The notes: generated from the sequence alone by a model not told the origin. Shown: positions 1-9,122, numbered from the stretch's first letter. The stretch: 64,000 nucleotides of DNA from Allosphingosinicella deserti (GCF_003012735.1 NZ_PXYI01000001.1:310001-374000); one strand, 5' to 3'. Translations and numbers: made by a program.

Positions 1-2007
1 CGTCCAGCCGAAGCGGCTTCACGGGCGCTCGCCGAGCAACTGGATCCCGATCTTGCGGTGCGGCTGGTCAACAGCTTCGAAGCGCAGGGAAGCGGCTGGT
101 TCTGGGAAAGCGATCGTGCCGGGCGCATCGTCTATCTTTCCGGCAAGGTCGCAAAGCTCCTCGATGAAGTGGAACAGCCGGCGGTCGGGCGATTGCTGAC
201 CGAGCTGTTCGAGGTCAACGGCGAGCTGGAGGGCTCCGAGCGCACGCTCAATTTCCACTTGAATGCGCGCACCTCCTTCGCCGGCTTCGAAGTTCGGTCG
301 CGAGGCAATGGTGCCGAGCGGATCTGGACGATCTCGGGGCGGCCGCACATCGACGAAATGGGGCAATTCCGCGGTTTCGTCGGCCACGGCGCCGATCTCA
401 CCGCGGAGCGGCGCTCCGATGCCGAGATCAAGCGGCTGGCGCTGTCCGACTCGCTGACCGGTCTTGCCAACCGGGCGAGAATGCGGACGTCGCTCGATCA
501 GATCATCATGCAGCTGGAGCGCAATCACCGGCCCGCGGCCCTGTTCATGCTGGATCTGGATCGATTCAAGGCGGTCAACGACACGCTCGGCCACCAGACC
601 GGCGATGCCTTGCTCAAGGTGGTCGCGCAACGGTTGGAAACTTGTGTCGCCGACAAGGGACTGGTCGGCCGTCTCGGTGGCGACGAATTCCAGGTGATCG
701 TCTCCAATTACGGCAATCGTAGTGACCTCGAAGATCTCGCCCAGCGCATCATCTCGTCGCTGTCGCAGCCTTACTTCATCAGCGGCAGCAACATCTCGAT
801 CGGCTGCTCGGTCGGCATCGCCGTCGCGCCAGAGGATGGCAGCGATTCCGAGATACTGATCCGCAACGCCGATCTGTCGCTCTACGATGCCAAGGCCGAG
901 GGCAGGGGACGGCACCGTTTCTTCCGCACCGAGCTGCTGCGGCAGGCACAGACCCGCAAGATCCTGGAAGACGATCTTCGCCAGGCGCTCGACCGCGGCG
1001 AATTGTGGATCGCCTACCAACCGGTGGTGAGTACGCTGACCAAGGCGGTGGTCGGCTACGAGGCGCTGCTGCGCTGGAATCACCCGCGGCTCGGCGCCGT
1101 CTCACCCGCCGAGTTCATCCCGATCGCCGAGGATTCGAGCCTGATCGATCCGATCGGAGAGTGGGTGCTCCGCACCGCGTGCGCCACCGCGGCGCGCTGG
1201 CCGCGGCCGGTGCGGATCGCGATCAACGTTTCGCCGGTGCAGTTCGCCCGGCAGGCGCTTCCCGCGATCGTCGCCAGCGCACTCGCCAATTCCGGCCTTG
1301 CCTCCGACCGCCTGGAACTCGAGATCACCGAAAGCATCTTCCTCAACGAAGACGCGTCGACCGAACGCATGCTCGGCTCGCTCAAGCAGATGGGCCTTCG
1401 CCTGGTGCTCGACGATTTCGGCACCGGCTATTCCTCGTTGGCCTATTTGAAGAAGGCCCCGTTCGACAAGATCAAGATCGATCAATCCTTCGTCAGGGGC
1501 GCTGCCCTCGATCCGCGCAATGCGGCGATCATCCGCGCCGTGGTTGCCATTGCCGACACTCTGAAGCTGGAAACGACGGCCGAGGGCGTTGAAACGCAGG
1601 ATGAGATCGAACTGATCGCGCGGCTCGGCTGCTCGCACATCCAGGGCTTCGTCTACGGGCGCCCGGTAAGCGGCGATGATGTCGCGGCCTCGCTCGCCAA
1701 CAGCGCAGAGGCGACTCCGGTCGGACTCAAGACCAGCCGGTTGTCACGGCAGAAACTGCTGCGATCGACCCGGCTCGAAGTTCACGGCCGGTCCCATTCC
1801 GCGCGGATCCGCGACATTTCCACAAAGGGGCTGATGATCGACGGCTATGATCTGCCGCTGAGCGCCGGCCAGCAACTGCAGGTCGACATCGCCGACAACA
1901 AATTGGTCCCTGCAGTGGTCCGTTGGGCGAAGGACGGCCGAGCCGGGCTTGAGTTCGTCGATCCCGTCGATCTCAGCGCCCCTGCGTCCCGCGCCCGCCG
2001 GATGTAA
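1..2007 (+). CDS. PAS-GGDEF-EAL-PilZ cyclic-di-GMP signalling protein (5' truncated)
   Basis: Bifunctional c-di-GMP protein that runs in from the left edge: the frame is open from base 1, so the GTG at 58 is unlikely to be the true start. Of 668 visible residues, the first ~130 look like a PAS sensor. A GGDEF domain carries an intact GGDEF at 226-230 (RLGGDEF), and an EAL domain carries EALLRW from 354, DDFGTGYSSL and AEGVE. The C-terminal ~80 residues look like PilZ (RDISTKG fits the D-x-S-x-x-G motif). No RxxD product-inhibition site lies in the usual place before GGDEF. Both catalytic signatures look complete, so synthesis and hydrolysis are both possible; PilZ would add c-di-GMP binding. 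The net direction cannot be read from sequence. Confidence 0.93.
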   Translation, partial: RPAEAASRALAEQLDPDLAVRLVNSFEAQGSGWFWESDRAGRIVYLSGKVAKLLDEVEQPAVGRLLTELFEVNGELEGSERTLNFHLNARTSFAGFEVRSRGNGAERIWTISGRPHIDEMGQFRGFVGHGADLTAERRSDAEIKRLALSDSLTGLANRARMRTSLDQIIMQLERNHRPAALFMLDLDRFKAVNDTLGHQTGDALLKVVAQRLETCVADKGLVGRLGGDEFQVIVSNYGNRSDLEDLAQRIISSLSQPYFISGSNISIGCSVGIAVAPEDGSDSEILIRNADLSLYDAKAEGRGRHRFFRTELLRQAQTRKILEDDLRQALDRGELWIAYQPVVSTLTKAVVGYEALLRWNHPRLGAVSPAEFIPIAEDSSLIDPIGEWVLRTACATAARWPRPVRIAINVSPVQFARQALPAIVASALANSGLASDRLELEITESIFLNEDASTERMLGSLKQMGLRLVLDDFGTGYSSLAYLKKAPFDKIKIDQSFVRGAALDPRNAAIIRAVVAIADTLKLETTAEGVETQDEIELIARLGCSHIQGFVYGRPVSGDDVAASLANSAEATPVGLKTSRLSRQKLLRSTRLEVHGRSHSARIRDISTKGLMIDGYDLPLSAGQQLQVDIADNKLVPAVVRWAKDGRAGLEFVDPVDLSAPASRARRM

Positions 2008-2124
2008 TCTTGCGCCGGATCAAGCCGCACATCGGCCGATGCGCGAAGCCGGAATTCAGGCTACGATGGTGATCCGAGAGAAGGCTCGCCGTGCCGAGCT
2101 TCGCAACTCCGGGCGGGGGACGTC

Positions 2125-2547
2125 ATGCGCAAGGATCTGCTGTTGCTTACGCCGCTTGCCGGCTTCGGTGATCTCGGGCTGCTGCTCCTGCGGCTGGTGA
2201 CTGGCGCATTCCTGATCTGGCAAAGCCACGACAACGTCTTCAGCGCGGCGCGGATGCAGGAGTTCGCGGGGTTCCTCTCCCAACATGGCTTTGCCGCACC
2301 CGCGCTGCTGGCCCCCTTGTGCGTCTGGGCGCAGTTCGTCTGCGGCATCTTGCTCGTGCTCGGCCTGCTGACCCGCTGGGCGGGGCTCCTCATCACCTTC
2401 GTCTTCGTGGTCGCCTGCGTCATGGTCCACTGGACGCAGGATTTCCCGGGCTGGTGGCCCGCCTTGATCCTCGTCTTTCTCGGCCTGCTGTTCGCGACTC
2501 TTGGTGCCGGCCGCTACGCGATCGATCATCGGCTGCGGACACAGTGA
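2125..2547 (+). CDS. DoxX family membrane protein
   Basis: A 140-residue inner-membrane protein with about four hydrophobic helices and the DoxX layout: a first helix LLLLRLVTGAFLIWQSHDNV, a middle glycine/leucine helix pair after VWAQFVCG, and a C-terminal helix after FPGWWPAL. DoxX proteins are small four-helix membrane proteins, some linked to thiosulfate oxidation or redox stress; the substrate here is unknown. It stands alone, separated by about 120 bp from the signalling gene upstream. It faces the outer-membrane protein gene downstream, with a perfect hairpin between the two stop codons. Confidence 0.85.
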   Translation: MRKDLLLLTPLAGFGDLGLLLLRLVTGAFLIWQSHDNVFSAARMQEFAGFLSQHGFAAPALLAPLCVWAQFVCGILLVLGLLTRWAGLLITFVFVVACVMVHWTQDFPGWWPALILVFLGLLFATLGAGRYAIDHRLRTQ

Positions 2548-2574
2548 AGGCCGGGACGTCGCCGCCCCGGCCTT
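2547..2574. terminator. Bidirectional hairpin between convergent genes
   Basis: AAGGCCGGG and CCCGGCCTT form a perfect 9-bp stem with a 10-base loop, starting at the last base of the DoxX stop codon. The A and T ends of the stem give short U-tracts in both directions, suiting a terminator shared with the convergent gene. Confidence 0.7.
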
Positions 2575-2619
2575 CCGGATTCTTGCCCGGGGTGCTTGCG
2601 GCACACCCGCTGCACTGGA

Positions 2620-3231
2620 TTAGAAGTGGAAGACGACGCCGGCCATCGGCCGGATGCTGTCGAAATCATAGGTTTCGGCCTGAAGGCGCAGACGCACGCC
2701 GCTGCTGCCGGTGATGCCGCCGAGGCCGATGTCCTTCGGGCCGACTTCGACCCCGAGGCCGTAGACCCAATCCTTGTTGTTGCCGTAGCCCTTTTCCCCT
2801 TCGACCCACTGATAGCCGGCCGAGGCGAAGATCATGCCGCTGTCGCCGGCGCGCACGCCGGCGCGGCCGCGGACGCCATATTCCCAATCGATGTCGCCGC
2901 TGACGCCCTTGGACGCATTGCCTTCAACGCCGACGAAGACCGGGCCCAGCGGTACGTTGAGGCCCGCGATGCCGCTGACGAGGGCGCCCTGCGGCCCGCT
3001 GTCACCGGGGAAGCTGCCGAACTCGCTCGCGCGGTCGAAGTCGTGATACCCGCCAAGGACGCCGACATAAGGCTCGATTCCGAACGCCGGGCTGCCGTCG
3101 GGTGCGGCGTCCTGCGGCGCGTCTTGAGCGGAGGTGTCCTGAGCCGACATGTCCTGAGCCGAGCTGTCCTGGGCCGAAGCCGCAGCGGGGAGGCCGGCCA
3201 CGCACAATGCGGCCAGAAGCAATTTCTTCAT
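2620..3231 (-). CDS. Outer-membrane beta-barrel protein (opacity/porin-like)
   Basis: A 203-residue exported protein. Residues 1-21 (MKKLLLAALCVAGLPAAASA) are a clear Sec signal peptide. A low-complexity linker of repeated AQD units (four 15-base repeats at 3121-3180) follows. The rest alternates polar and hydrophobic residues with many Gly and aromatic residues and ends with FDSIRPMAGVVFHF, a typical C-terminal beta-strand with terminal Phe for BAM insertion. Size suggests an 8-stranded barrel of the opacity/OmpA-like type. No catalytic motif is visible. It is monocistronic and convergent with the DoxX gene. Confidence 0.8.
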   Translation of the reverse strand: MKKLLLAALCVAGLPAAASAQDSSAQDMSAQDTSAQDAPQDAAPDGSPAFGIEPYVGVLGGYHDFDRASEFGSFPGDSGPQGALVSGIAGLNVPLGPVFVGVEGNASKGVSGDIDWEYGVRGRAGVRAGDSGMIFASAGYQWVEGEKGYGNNKDWVYGLGVEVGPKDIGLGGITGSSGVRLRLQAETYDFDSIRPMAGVVFHF

Positions 3232-3370
3232 GTTCTACTCCAATCAACGCGGGCTCTGGAGGCCCGTGGAGGGCAGCCCGTCGCGCCGTAGAACATACTT
3301 CGTCGAGGTTGGTTGCATAACAAAACGCTTCTTTCGGCTGTGCAACGAGCGTGAGGCCCGGCCGGTCGTT

Positions 3371-4537
3371 TCAACCGGGGGAGACGGTCTCGAGACCGAG
3401 CCAGCCGGCCATCAGCCGCAACTCGGTGGCGAGCCGTTCTCCCGTCTCGGCCGGTGCATCGGGCTCGAAACTCGTATTGCGCACGATCAGCTGAGAATTC
3501 TGCCGGTCGGCTTTGAGGTCCACCCGCGCCACCAGCCGCTCGTCCATCAGGAATGGCAGGACATAATAACCGTGCACCCGCTTTTCGGCCGGCGTGTAGA
3601 TCTCGATCCGATAGCGAAAGCCGAACAGCCGCTCGGCGCGCGACCGTTCCCACACCAGGGGATCGAACGGCGCGAGCAGCGCCTGTCCTTCGATCCGGCG
3701 GGGATGCCGCGCATCCTTGTGGAGGTAAGCAGGCTGGTGCCAGCCGGCGACCGCGACCGGCACTAATGTGCCCTCCTCGAGGAGGCTGGCGATCGCGGCG
3801 CGCCCGGCCTCCGGGCTCAGCCGGAAATAGTCGCGCAGGTCGCCGGCGGTGGCGATGCCCAGCGCGCGGGCCGAGCGTTCGACGAGCTGCCGCTGGGCAT
3901 CCGCCTCGCTCGGCGCCGGCAGATCCAGGATAGCGGCGGGGATCACGCGTTCGGGAAGATCGTAGACGCGCTCGAAATTGCCGCGCCGGGTGCGTGTGGT
4001 GACGTGCCCTGCCCAGAACAGGAATTCGAGCGCGACCTTGCCGTCGCCCCATTCCCACCACCCGCCGCGACCCTTGCCATTGTCGAAATCGGAGGCGGCG
4101 AGCGGCCCTTCGCCGCGAATGCGCGCGAGTACGGTTTCGGCTTCGGCGCGTCGTTCGACGGCGAAGCGCCGCATGCTCTTCCAGCCCGATTGCCCGCGAT
4201 CGGCGGCGGCCATCCGCCAGCGTAGCAGGGGGTGCAGAGTGATCGGCAGCAGGCTTGCTTCGTGAGCCCAATATTCGAAGAGCCTGCGTTCGCGCTTCGG
4301 TCCCCAGGCCGCACGATCGAGCAGGGCCTGATCGTACGCGCCCAGCCGGGAAAAGGCCGGCAGATAATGGGCCCGCGCAACCACGTTGACGCTGTCGATC
4401 TGGTGGAGCGAGAGCCGGTCGACGGTGCGTGCCAGGTCGCGCGGGCCGCTGATCGCGGGGCGTGGCACGCCGAAGCCCTGCGCTGCGAGCGCGATGCGGC
4501 GAGCGGCAGCAAGGGAGATCGTGGCTCTCGGGTTCAT
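3371..4537 (-). CDS. Winged-helix DNA-binding protein, YcaQ/AlkZ-like glycosylase family
   Basis: A 388-residue protein of the HTH_42 family, which includes E. coli YcaQ and Streptomyces AlkZ; those remove alkylated bases and unhook interstrand crosslinks. The N-terminal part has LHQIDSVNVV, matching the QhD catalytic region of that family, and the C-terminal half has several winged-helix-like segments. The start is set at MNPRATIS; the open frame extends 26 codons upstream but without family-like sequence. It is likely a DNA repair enzyme in the cytoplasm. Activity on crosslinks is inferred from the family, since members are divergent. Confidence 0.82.
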   Translation of the reverse strand: MNPRATISLAAARRIALAAQGFGVPRPAISGPRDLARTVDRLSLHQIDSVNVVARAHYLPAFSRLGAYDQALLDRAAWGPKRERRLFEYWAHEASLLPITLHPLLRWRMAAADRGQSGWKSMRRFAVERRAEAETVLARIRGEGPLAASDFDNGKGRGGWWEWGDGKVALEFLFWAGHVTTRTRRGNFERVYDLPERVIPAAILDLPAPSEADAQRQLVERSARALGIATAGDLRDYFRLSPEAGRAAIASLLEEGTLVPVAVAGWHQPAYLHKDARHPRRIEGQALLAPFDPLVWERSRAERLFGFRYRIEIYTPAEKRVHGYYVLPFLMDERLVARVDLKADRQNSQLIVRNTSFEPDAPAETGERLATELRLMAGWLGLETVSPG

Positions 4538-4712
4538 TCTGACGACGGTGGCAGAGCCGGCGCCCACCGCGCAAGTCGCCACCGGCAAGGCGGCGCCTGC
4601 ACGGTTTCTCACCATTCAGGTGCGGGCGCTCGACAGCCGTGCGATGGTCTATTCACGGATGAGCCGGCACGGCATCAGGCCTCGACGTCGGACAAACGGG
4701 CCCGCTGTGGTC

Positions 4713-4949
4713 TCAGCGGGTCCAAACCTGGCGGACGGTGTCCCAGCCGCGATCGGTGAGCTTGTAGCCCTTGGGCGCAACCGCCGGACGAAGGCTTGGC
4801 CCTTCGGCGGCGAGACCTTCGTCCATCAGGCGGCGCAGCGTCCGCTCGGGCACCGACAGCGCGACGAACGGCTCATATTGATCGAGTGCGAAAGCCAGTG
4901 TTCGGAGGCACCGTTTCTCGACCGGACTGAGCGCGTTCGTCGTGTCCAT
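4713..4949 (-). CDS. Small conserved-looking protein, possible winged-helix fold
   Basis: A 78-residue protein starting MDTTNALSPVEKRCLRTL. The pattern of a helix, then ERTLRRLMDEGLAAEG, then PKGYKLTDRGWDTVRQVW resembles a short winged helix-turn-helix (recognition helix followed by a wing before a final helix). That is an inference; no family is recognised with confidence. The start at 4949 is preferred over an ATG ten codons upstream because the extra residues are unlike the body. It lies alone between the YcaQ-like gene and the TonB receptor gene. Confidence 0.55.
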   Translation of the reverse strand: MDTTNALSPVEKRCLRTLAFALDQYEPFVALSVPERTLRRLMDEGLAAEGPSLRPAVAPKGYKLTDRGWDTVRQVWTR

Positions 4950-5032
4950 GGCTCTGCTTTCTGCGACTCGGATGGGCAAACGCTAACCCGGAAGATAAAA
5001 CCCGGCAATGTGCGCTCGCCCATCCGCCTCGG

Positions 5033-7855
5033 TTAGAAGTTGAACCGAACGCCGCCGGTGAAGCGGCGCCCGAACCGCTCCCACTCGAGCGAGTAGAGCG
5101 ACTCCCGAACATAGCGTCGGCCGGCACCGTTGAGCAGGTTGGAAGCATCGACATAGACTTCGAAGTTCGGGGTCACGGCGTAACGAGCCGAAAAATCGAG
5201 CTCGTCGTCGCTCGCCCAAAATTGGTTCCCGCCATCGGCATCGGCGCCGAGCGCATCGAGCCACTCCGTCCGCTTCTGGTAATTGAGGCGCATCGAAAGG
5301 CCGTATTTCTCGTAATAGCCGCCGACGTTGAAAACCACGTCGGAGGTGCCGGGAAGCTGCACCTTGCTGCCGTCGGGTGTGGTCGCCCGGCTCCAGTTCA
5401 ACGTCACGTTCGCCGACAGGCCGAATCCGCCGAGCCAACCCGGCAGGCCGAGTTGCTCGGTATAGGGTTCCAGCTGCTGCTGGATCGCGCCCTCGAACCC
5501 GTAGATGTGGCCGCTGCCGCCGTTCGTGATCGTCCCGAACGTATATTGCGATCGATCGACCCCGCCGCTGTTGAGGACGTCGAGGCCGAAGGTCCGCGTG
5601 TCGTCGAACAGCACGTCCTTCAACTTCTTGTAGAAGGCGCCGACCATCAGATAGCCCTGCGGCTGCATGTACCATTCGAAATAGGCGTCGACGCCATAGG
5701 CGCGTTCCGGCTTGGCTTCCGGATTGCCGCCGGAAACCGTCAGGTTGGCATCGTCATAGGTGAAATTCGGCCGCAGCTGATCGTAATCCGGACGCGCAGC
5801 GCCGCTGTTGAACGAGAGCCGGAGCTTCTTGTCCGTGGCTACGTCGAAATTGACGTGCAGGCTGGGGAACAGCAACGTGTAATCGTTCTCGACCTCGATC
5901 GGGGTCGATGCGCCGCCCAGCGTGACGAACGCCCGGCCACGGTTCTTGACGTGCTCGACACGCGCGCCGCCGAGGATGCTGCCCCAGTCATAGCCAACGC
6001 GGCCCATGGCGTAGGCCGCGAACACCTGCTCGCGAACATTGTAGAAGTTGGCCGTCAGCGGGACGTAGTCGGCGATCGTGTCGGCCAGCCGGACATTCTC
6101 GCGCATCGCGTCCGTGTCGAAATAGCGGAAGGTGTAGCCGAGCGGGATTTCACCCTTGAACGGGGTGTCGAGCGACACCGGTGCAAAGGTGGTGGGAATA
6201 CCCAGCGTTGCTGCCTGCGCGCCGGTGATCGACAGCTGCGCCTCGTTGGCTTCCTTGGTGCGCTGATCGAACTGGCCACCGATTGAGATCCGGCCTTCGC
6301 CGCCGAACAGCGCAAGCGTGCGGCTGAGATCGAACTTGCCGGTATAAGCCTTGGTGACGTCGACGAAGTCGCTCGAGGTCAGGGAGGTCAGCGTGCGGGT
6401 GAAATCGTCGATGTTGGTGACGGGCGCGCCGGCGCTGAATTGGCCGCCGCTGCTGAGCGTCCGGAACAGGCGCACCCGCGCGAGCTGCGGATCGGTGAAA
6501 TCATAGGCCACGGTGGGGCGGGCCGTTCGCGTCGACGGGCTGTCGTAGCGCGCTTCGCCGACGACCGAGCGATCGTCCTTCGCCCGCGTGTAGTTCAGCC
6601 GCCAGCCGAGAGCCCATTCGCCGTCGGCGCCGAACTCGTGATCGCCGCCGAGCGTGTTGGTGAAGATCGATTGCTCGAAGGCGCGCAAGGTCGCGCGTTG
6701 ATTGATGTCGATCCCGTAGACATTTCCCTGAAGCGGCGTGTTGCCGATGCAGACGTCCGCATAGCCGCTGGTCGGCGAGGTCGTCGACGGCGCGACCGTG
6801 CAGGCGGGGCTGGCCGGACGGTTGAGGTCGCTCTGCCGGTCGTCGAGATCGAAGATGTAATTGTCGCGCGCTTCGTCGTCGGTGAAGGTGGTGAAGATCG
6901 ATTGCAGGAAGATGCGGTGGCCGTCGGCCGGCTTCCAGTCGAGGCGGCCGGAATAGGAATAGTTCTTGCGGGTTAGGCGGTAGAGCTTGTTTTCGGTCTC
7001 GCGGCCCCAGATCCGGTCGGCATTGCCGGGCTGGCGATCCTGGCTGACCGTCTCCCAATCGGTCTCGAAATTGTCGGTGACCATGTCGCGCTGGTAATAG
7101 CTGCCGGATACCAGCACGCCGATCTCGCCGATGCCGGTGTTGAACCGGTTCGAAAGGACCAACTGGCCCTCATATTCCTGGCGGTCGCCAAGCTCGACAT
7201 AGCCGCCGCCGAGTTTCCCTGCCACGTGGAAACCGGGATAATCGAACGCCGATCGCGTCTTGACGTCGACGTTGCCGGCAACGGTTTCGCCGGTCATGTC
7301 CGGAGTCACGGCCTTGCGGACGATGATCTGCGACGCGATCGCGGACGGGATGCTGTCATAACGCGTGTCGCGGCCTTCGGGGCTGACGATCGAAATTCCG
7401 TCGATCGACAGGGTCGTCCAGTTGATCGGCGCGCCGCGCAGACTGATGTACCGGGCTTGGCCCTGATCGCGCTGCACAGCGACGCCGGGCAGACGACCGG
7501 CGGCCTGGGCGATGTTCTGATCGGGAAGGCGGCCGACGGAATCGGACGCCGCGACGGTAACCAGCGAATCCGAATTGCGCTGGACGGTGAGCGCCGCGGC
7601 TTCGGATTCCGCGATCGGGCGGCGGCCGGTGATGATCAGTTCATCGCCTGCGGACTCTGCTTCGGCGAGCGTGTCCGCAGTTGCGGTCGCGGTCGCGGTC
7701 GCGGTCGCGGTCGCGGTCGCGGTCGCGGTCGCCGTGGCCGTCACCTCCGCGGCAACGCTCGCGCTGGGAGCCAAGTCTTCCCCGGTCGCCGCGACTGCGG
7801 GAGCGGCCAGCGCGGGCAATGCGCAGCCCGCAAGACAAAAAAGTTTCAGTTTCAT
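5033..7855 (-). CDS. TonB-dependent outer-membrane receptor, phytase-linked
   Basis: A 940-residue receptor starting MKLKLFCLAGC with a signal peptide ending at about AVAA. A Thr-Ala dipeptide repeat follows (residues ~42-60), then the plug domain: RLPDQNIAQAAGRLPGVAV, a YISLRG segment and a VDVKTRSAFDYPGF region typical of the large sphingomonad/Caulobacter/Xanthomonas receptor class. The rest is a 22-strand barrel ending RRFTGGVRFNF with a terminal Phe. It should import a large ligand across the outer membrane using TonB/ExbBD energy. The divergent neighbour is a beta-propeller phytase, so inositol phosphates or a released product are plausible ligands. The frame is open upstream to 8569, but that stretch overlaps the phytase gene and is not used. 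Confidence 0.93.
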   Translation of the reverse strand: MKLKLFCLAGCALPALAAPAVAATGEDLAPSASVAAEVTATATATATATATATATATATADTLAEAESAGDELIITGRRPIAESEAAALTVQRNSDSLVTVAASDSVGRLPDQNIAQAAGRLPGVAVQRDQGQARYISLRGAPINWTTLSIDGISIVSPEGRDTRYDSIPSAIASQIIVRKAVTPDMTGETVAGNVDVKTRSAFDYPGFHVAGKLGGGYVELGDRQEYEGQLVLSNRFNTGIGEIGVLVSGSYYQRDMVTDNFETDWETVSQDRQPGNADRIWGRETENKLYRLTRKNYSYSGRLDWKPADGHRIFLQSIFTTFTDDEARDNYIFDLDDRQSDLNRPASPACTVAPSTTSPTSGYADVCIGNTPLQGNVYGIDINQRATLRAFEQSIFTNTLGGDHEFGADGEWALGWRLNYTRAKDDRSVVGEARYDSPSTRTARPTVAYDFTDPQLARVRLFRTLSSGGQFSAGAPVTNIDDFTRTLTSLTSSDFVDVTKAYTGKFDLSRTLALFGGEGRISIGGQFDQRTKEANEAQLSITGAQAATLGIPTTFAPVSLDTPFKGEIPLGYTFRYFDTDAMRENVRLADTIADYVPLTANFYNVREQVFAAYAMGRVGYDWGSILGGARVEHVKNRGRAFVTLGGASTPIEVENDYTLLFPSLHVNFDVATDKKLRLSFNSGAARPDYDQLRPNFTYDDANLTVSGGNPEAKPERAYGVDAYFEWYMQPQGYLMVGAFYKKLKDVLFDDTRTFGLDVLNSGGVDRSQYTFGTITNGGSGHIYGFEGAIQQQLEPYTEQLGLPGWLGGFGLSANVTLNWSRATTPDGSKVQLPGTSDVVFNVGGYYEKYGLSMRLNYQKRTEWLDALGADADGGNQFWASDDELDFSARYAVTPNFEVYVDASNLLNGAGRRYVRESLYSLEWERFGRRFTGGVRFNF
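7683..7730. repeat. Hexanucleotide tandem repeat, 8 perfect GCGGTC units
   Basis: Eight uninterrupted copies of GCGGTC with degenerate units on both sides, inside the receptor gene just after its signal peptide. In the coding strand they encode a Thr-Ala dipeptide run. As the unit is six bases, gain or loss of copies changes linker length without shifting the frame. Confidence 0.95.
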
Positions 7856-7874
7856 GAGGCCCCCAAGGCGATGC

Positions 7875-7892
7875 GTGTAATGGATCTGACAA
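7875..7892. promoter_or_regulatory. Weak Pho-box-like direct repeat
   Basis: GTGTAAT and CTGACAA begin exactly 11 bases apart in the 81-bp region between the divergent receptor and phytase genes. The 11-base period is that of PhoB sites, but each half differs from CTGTCAT, so this is suggestive only. Confidence 0.3.
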
Positions 7893-7936
7893 GAAGCCGG
7901 GGTAACCGGCCTTGGACACGCCTTTAGGAGCCGCCT

Positions 7937-9025
7937 GTGACCGCCTCTTTTCGATCTTGTTACATCTCGATGACGGCGCTGGGCGCGCTTGTGGTCGGCG
8001 GGTGCGCCGCATCGACTGCGGAAATCCCGCTGGAGCAGCGCATCGCCAATGCCGCGCCGGCGGCGACGGTGCAGGCAGCGGGTGAGACCGCGCCCGTCGG
8101 AACGGCCGCGGTCGATGCTGCCGACGATCCCGCCATCTGGCGCAATCCCGCCGATCCTACCGCGAGCCTGATCGTCGGCACCGACAAGAAGGCCGGAGTC
8201 TATGTTTACGCACTGGACGGCAAGGTCCGCGATTTTCACGATGCTGGGCTGGTCAACAATGTCGACCTTCGCAGCGACGTGGCGATTGCCGGCACCGCCG
8301 GTATTCTGGTCGCGGCGAGCGACCGTAACGATCCGGTGCGCGCGCGGATCGCGCTGTTCCGGCTCGATCCGGCGACCGCCAGGCTGGCGTCGCTCGGCAA
8401 GGTGGAGGCGGGTGCCGGCGAGGCTTATGGCATCTGCCTGTTCCGCGACAGCACGGGTCTTTATGCCTTCGCGGTGCTGAAGGACGGGACGATCAACCAG
8501 GTGCGGATCGATGTCGACGGTACGGCGCCTGTCGGCAGGATCGTCCGGTCGATGAAGCTCGGCACCCAATCGGAAGGATGCGCAGCCGACGAGCGCACCG
8601 GACGTCTGTACGTCGCCGAAGAGGATGTCGGCCTCTGGCGGTTCGATGCGGCGGCGAGCGGCTCGCCCGCCCCGGTGCAGATCGCCGCCGCCGACGGCCG
8701 GAACATCGTCGCCGATGCGGAAGGGGTTGCGATCGCGCCGGCAGGTGCGCGCGGCGGCTACCTCCTCGTCTCGAGCCAGGGCGACAATGCCTATGCCGCC
8801 TACCGGCTCGAGGACGAGGCTTATGTCGGGCGGTTCCGGATCGCACCGGGCAGCGTCGGATCGACCGAGGAGACCGACGGCATCGATCTCGCGCTCGGCG
8901 ATTTCGGCCCCGCTTATCCGGGTGGGCTGTTCGTTGCCCAGGACGGCGCCAACGCGCCTGCGGCGCAGAATTTCAAGCTCGTCCCCTGGGCCTCCATCGC
9001 CAAGGCTTTAGGGGTCCCCGAATAG
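7937..9025 (+). CDS. Beta-propeller 3-phytase (probable lipoprotein)
   Basis: A 362-residue beta-propeller phytase, which hydrolyses calcium-phytate to lower inositol phosphates and phosphate. Family signatures are DDPAIW at ~63, GTDKKAGVYVYALDGK, NNVDLR, a GRLYVAEEDVGLW blade motif, SSQGDNAYAAY, TDGIDLA and FVAQDG. The N-terminus has a signal peptide and possible lipobox VVGGC with Cys23, so the enzyme may be anchored at the envelope facing the periplasm. GTG start at 7937 is backed by AGGAG six bases upstream. It is divergent from a TonB receptor gene only 81 bp away, a phytase-receptor pairing that suggests joint capture and breakdown of phytate. Confidence 0.94.
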   Translation: MTASFRSCYISMTALGALVVGGCAASTAEIPLEQRIANAAPAATVQAAGETAPVGTAAVDAADDPAIWRNPADPTASLIVGTDKKAGVYVYALDGKVRDFHDAGLVNNVDLRSDVAIAGTAGILVAASDRNDPVRARIALFRLDPATARLASLGKVEAGAGEAYGICLFRDSTGLYAFAVLKDGTINQVRIDVDGTAPVGRIVRSMKLGTQSEGCAADERTGRLYVAEEDVGLWRFDAAASGSPAPVQIAAADGRNIVADAEGVAIAPAGARGGYLLVSSQGDNAYAAYRLEDEAYVGRFRIAPGSVGSTEETDGIDLALGDFGPAYPGGLFVAQDGANAPAAQNFKLVPWASIAKALGVPE

Positions 9026-9082
9026 GGTGCCGAGTCCGCCCGGCTTCCGGGCGGCCGACCGGAGCTCGGCACTCGTCCAGGC

Positions 9083-9122
9083 AAAAGCCCGCCCCGCCGC
9101 GTGACGGCGAAGCGGGCTTTTG
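9083..9122. terminator. Rho-independent terminator, usable in both directions
   Basis: AAAAGCCCGC and GCGGGCTTTT form a strong stem ending in T-runs on both strands. It lies between the convergent phytase gene and the minus-strand Ser/Thr-rich protein gene and can serve both. Confidence 0.9.

Noticed and set aside
7856-8569. N-terminal extension of the TonB receptor to 8569
   Set aside because: The frame is open but lies antisense to the phytase gene; a proper signal peptide begins at 7855.
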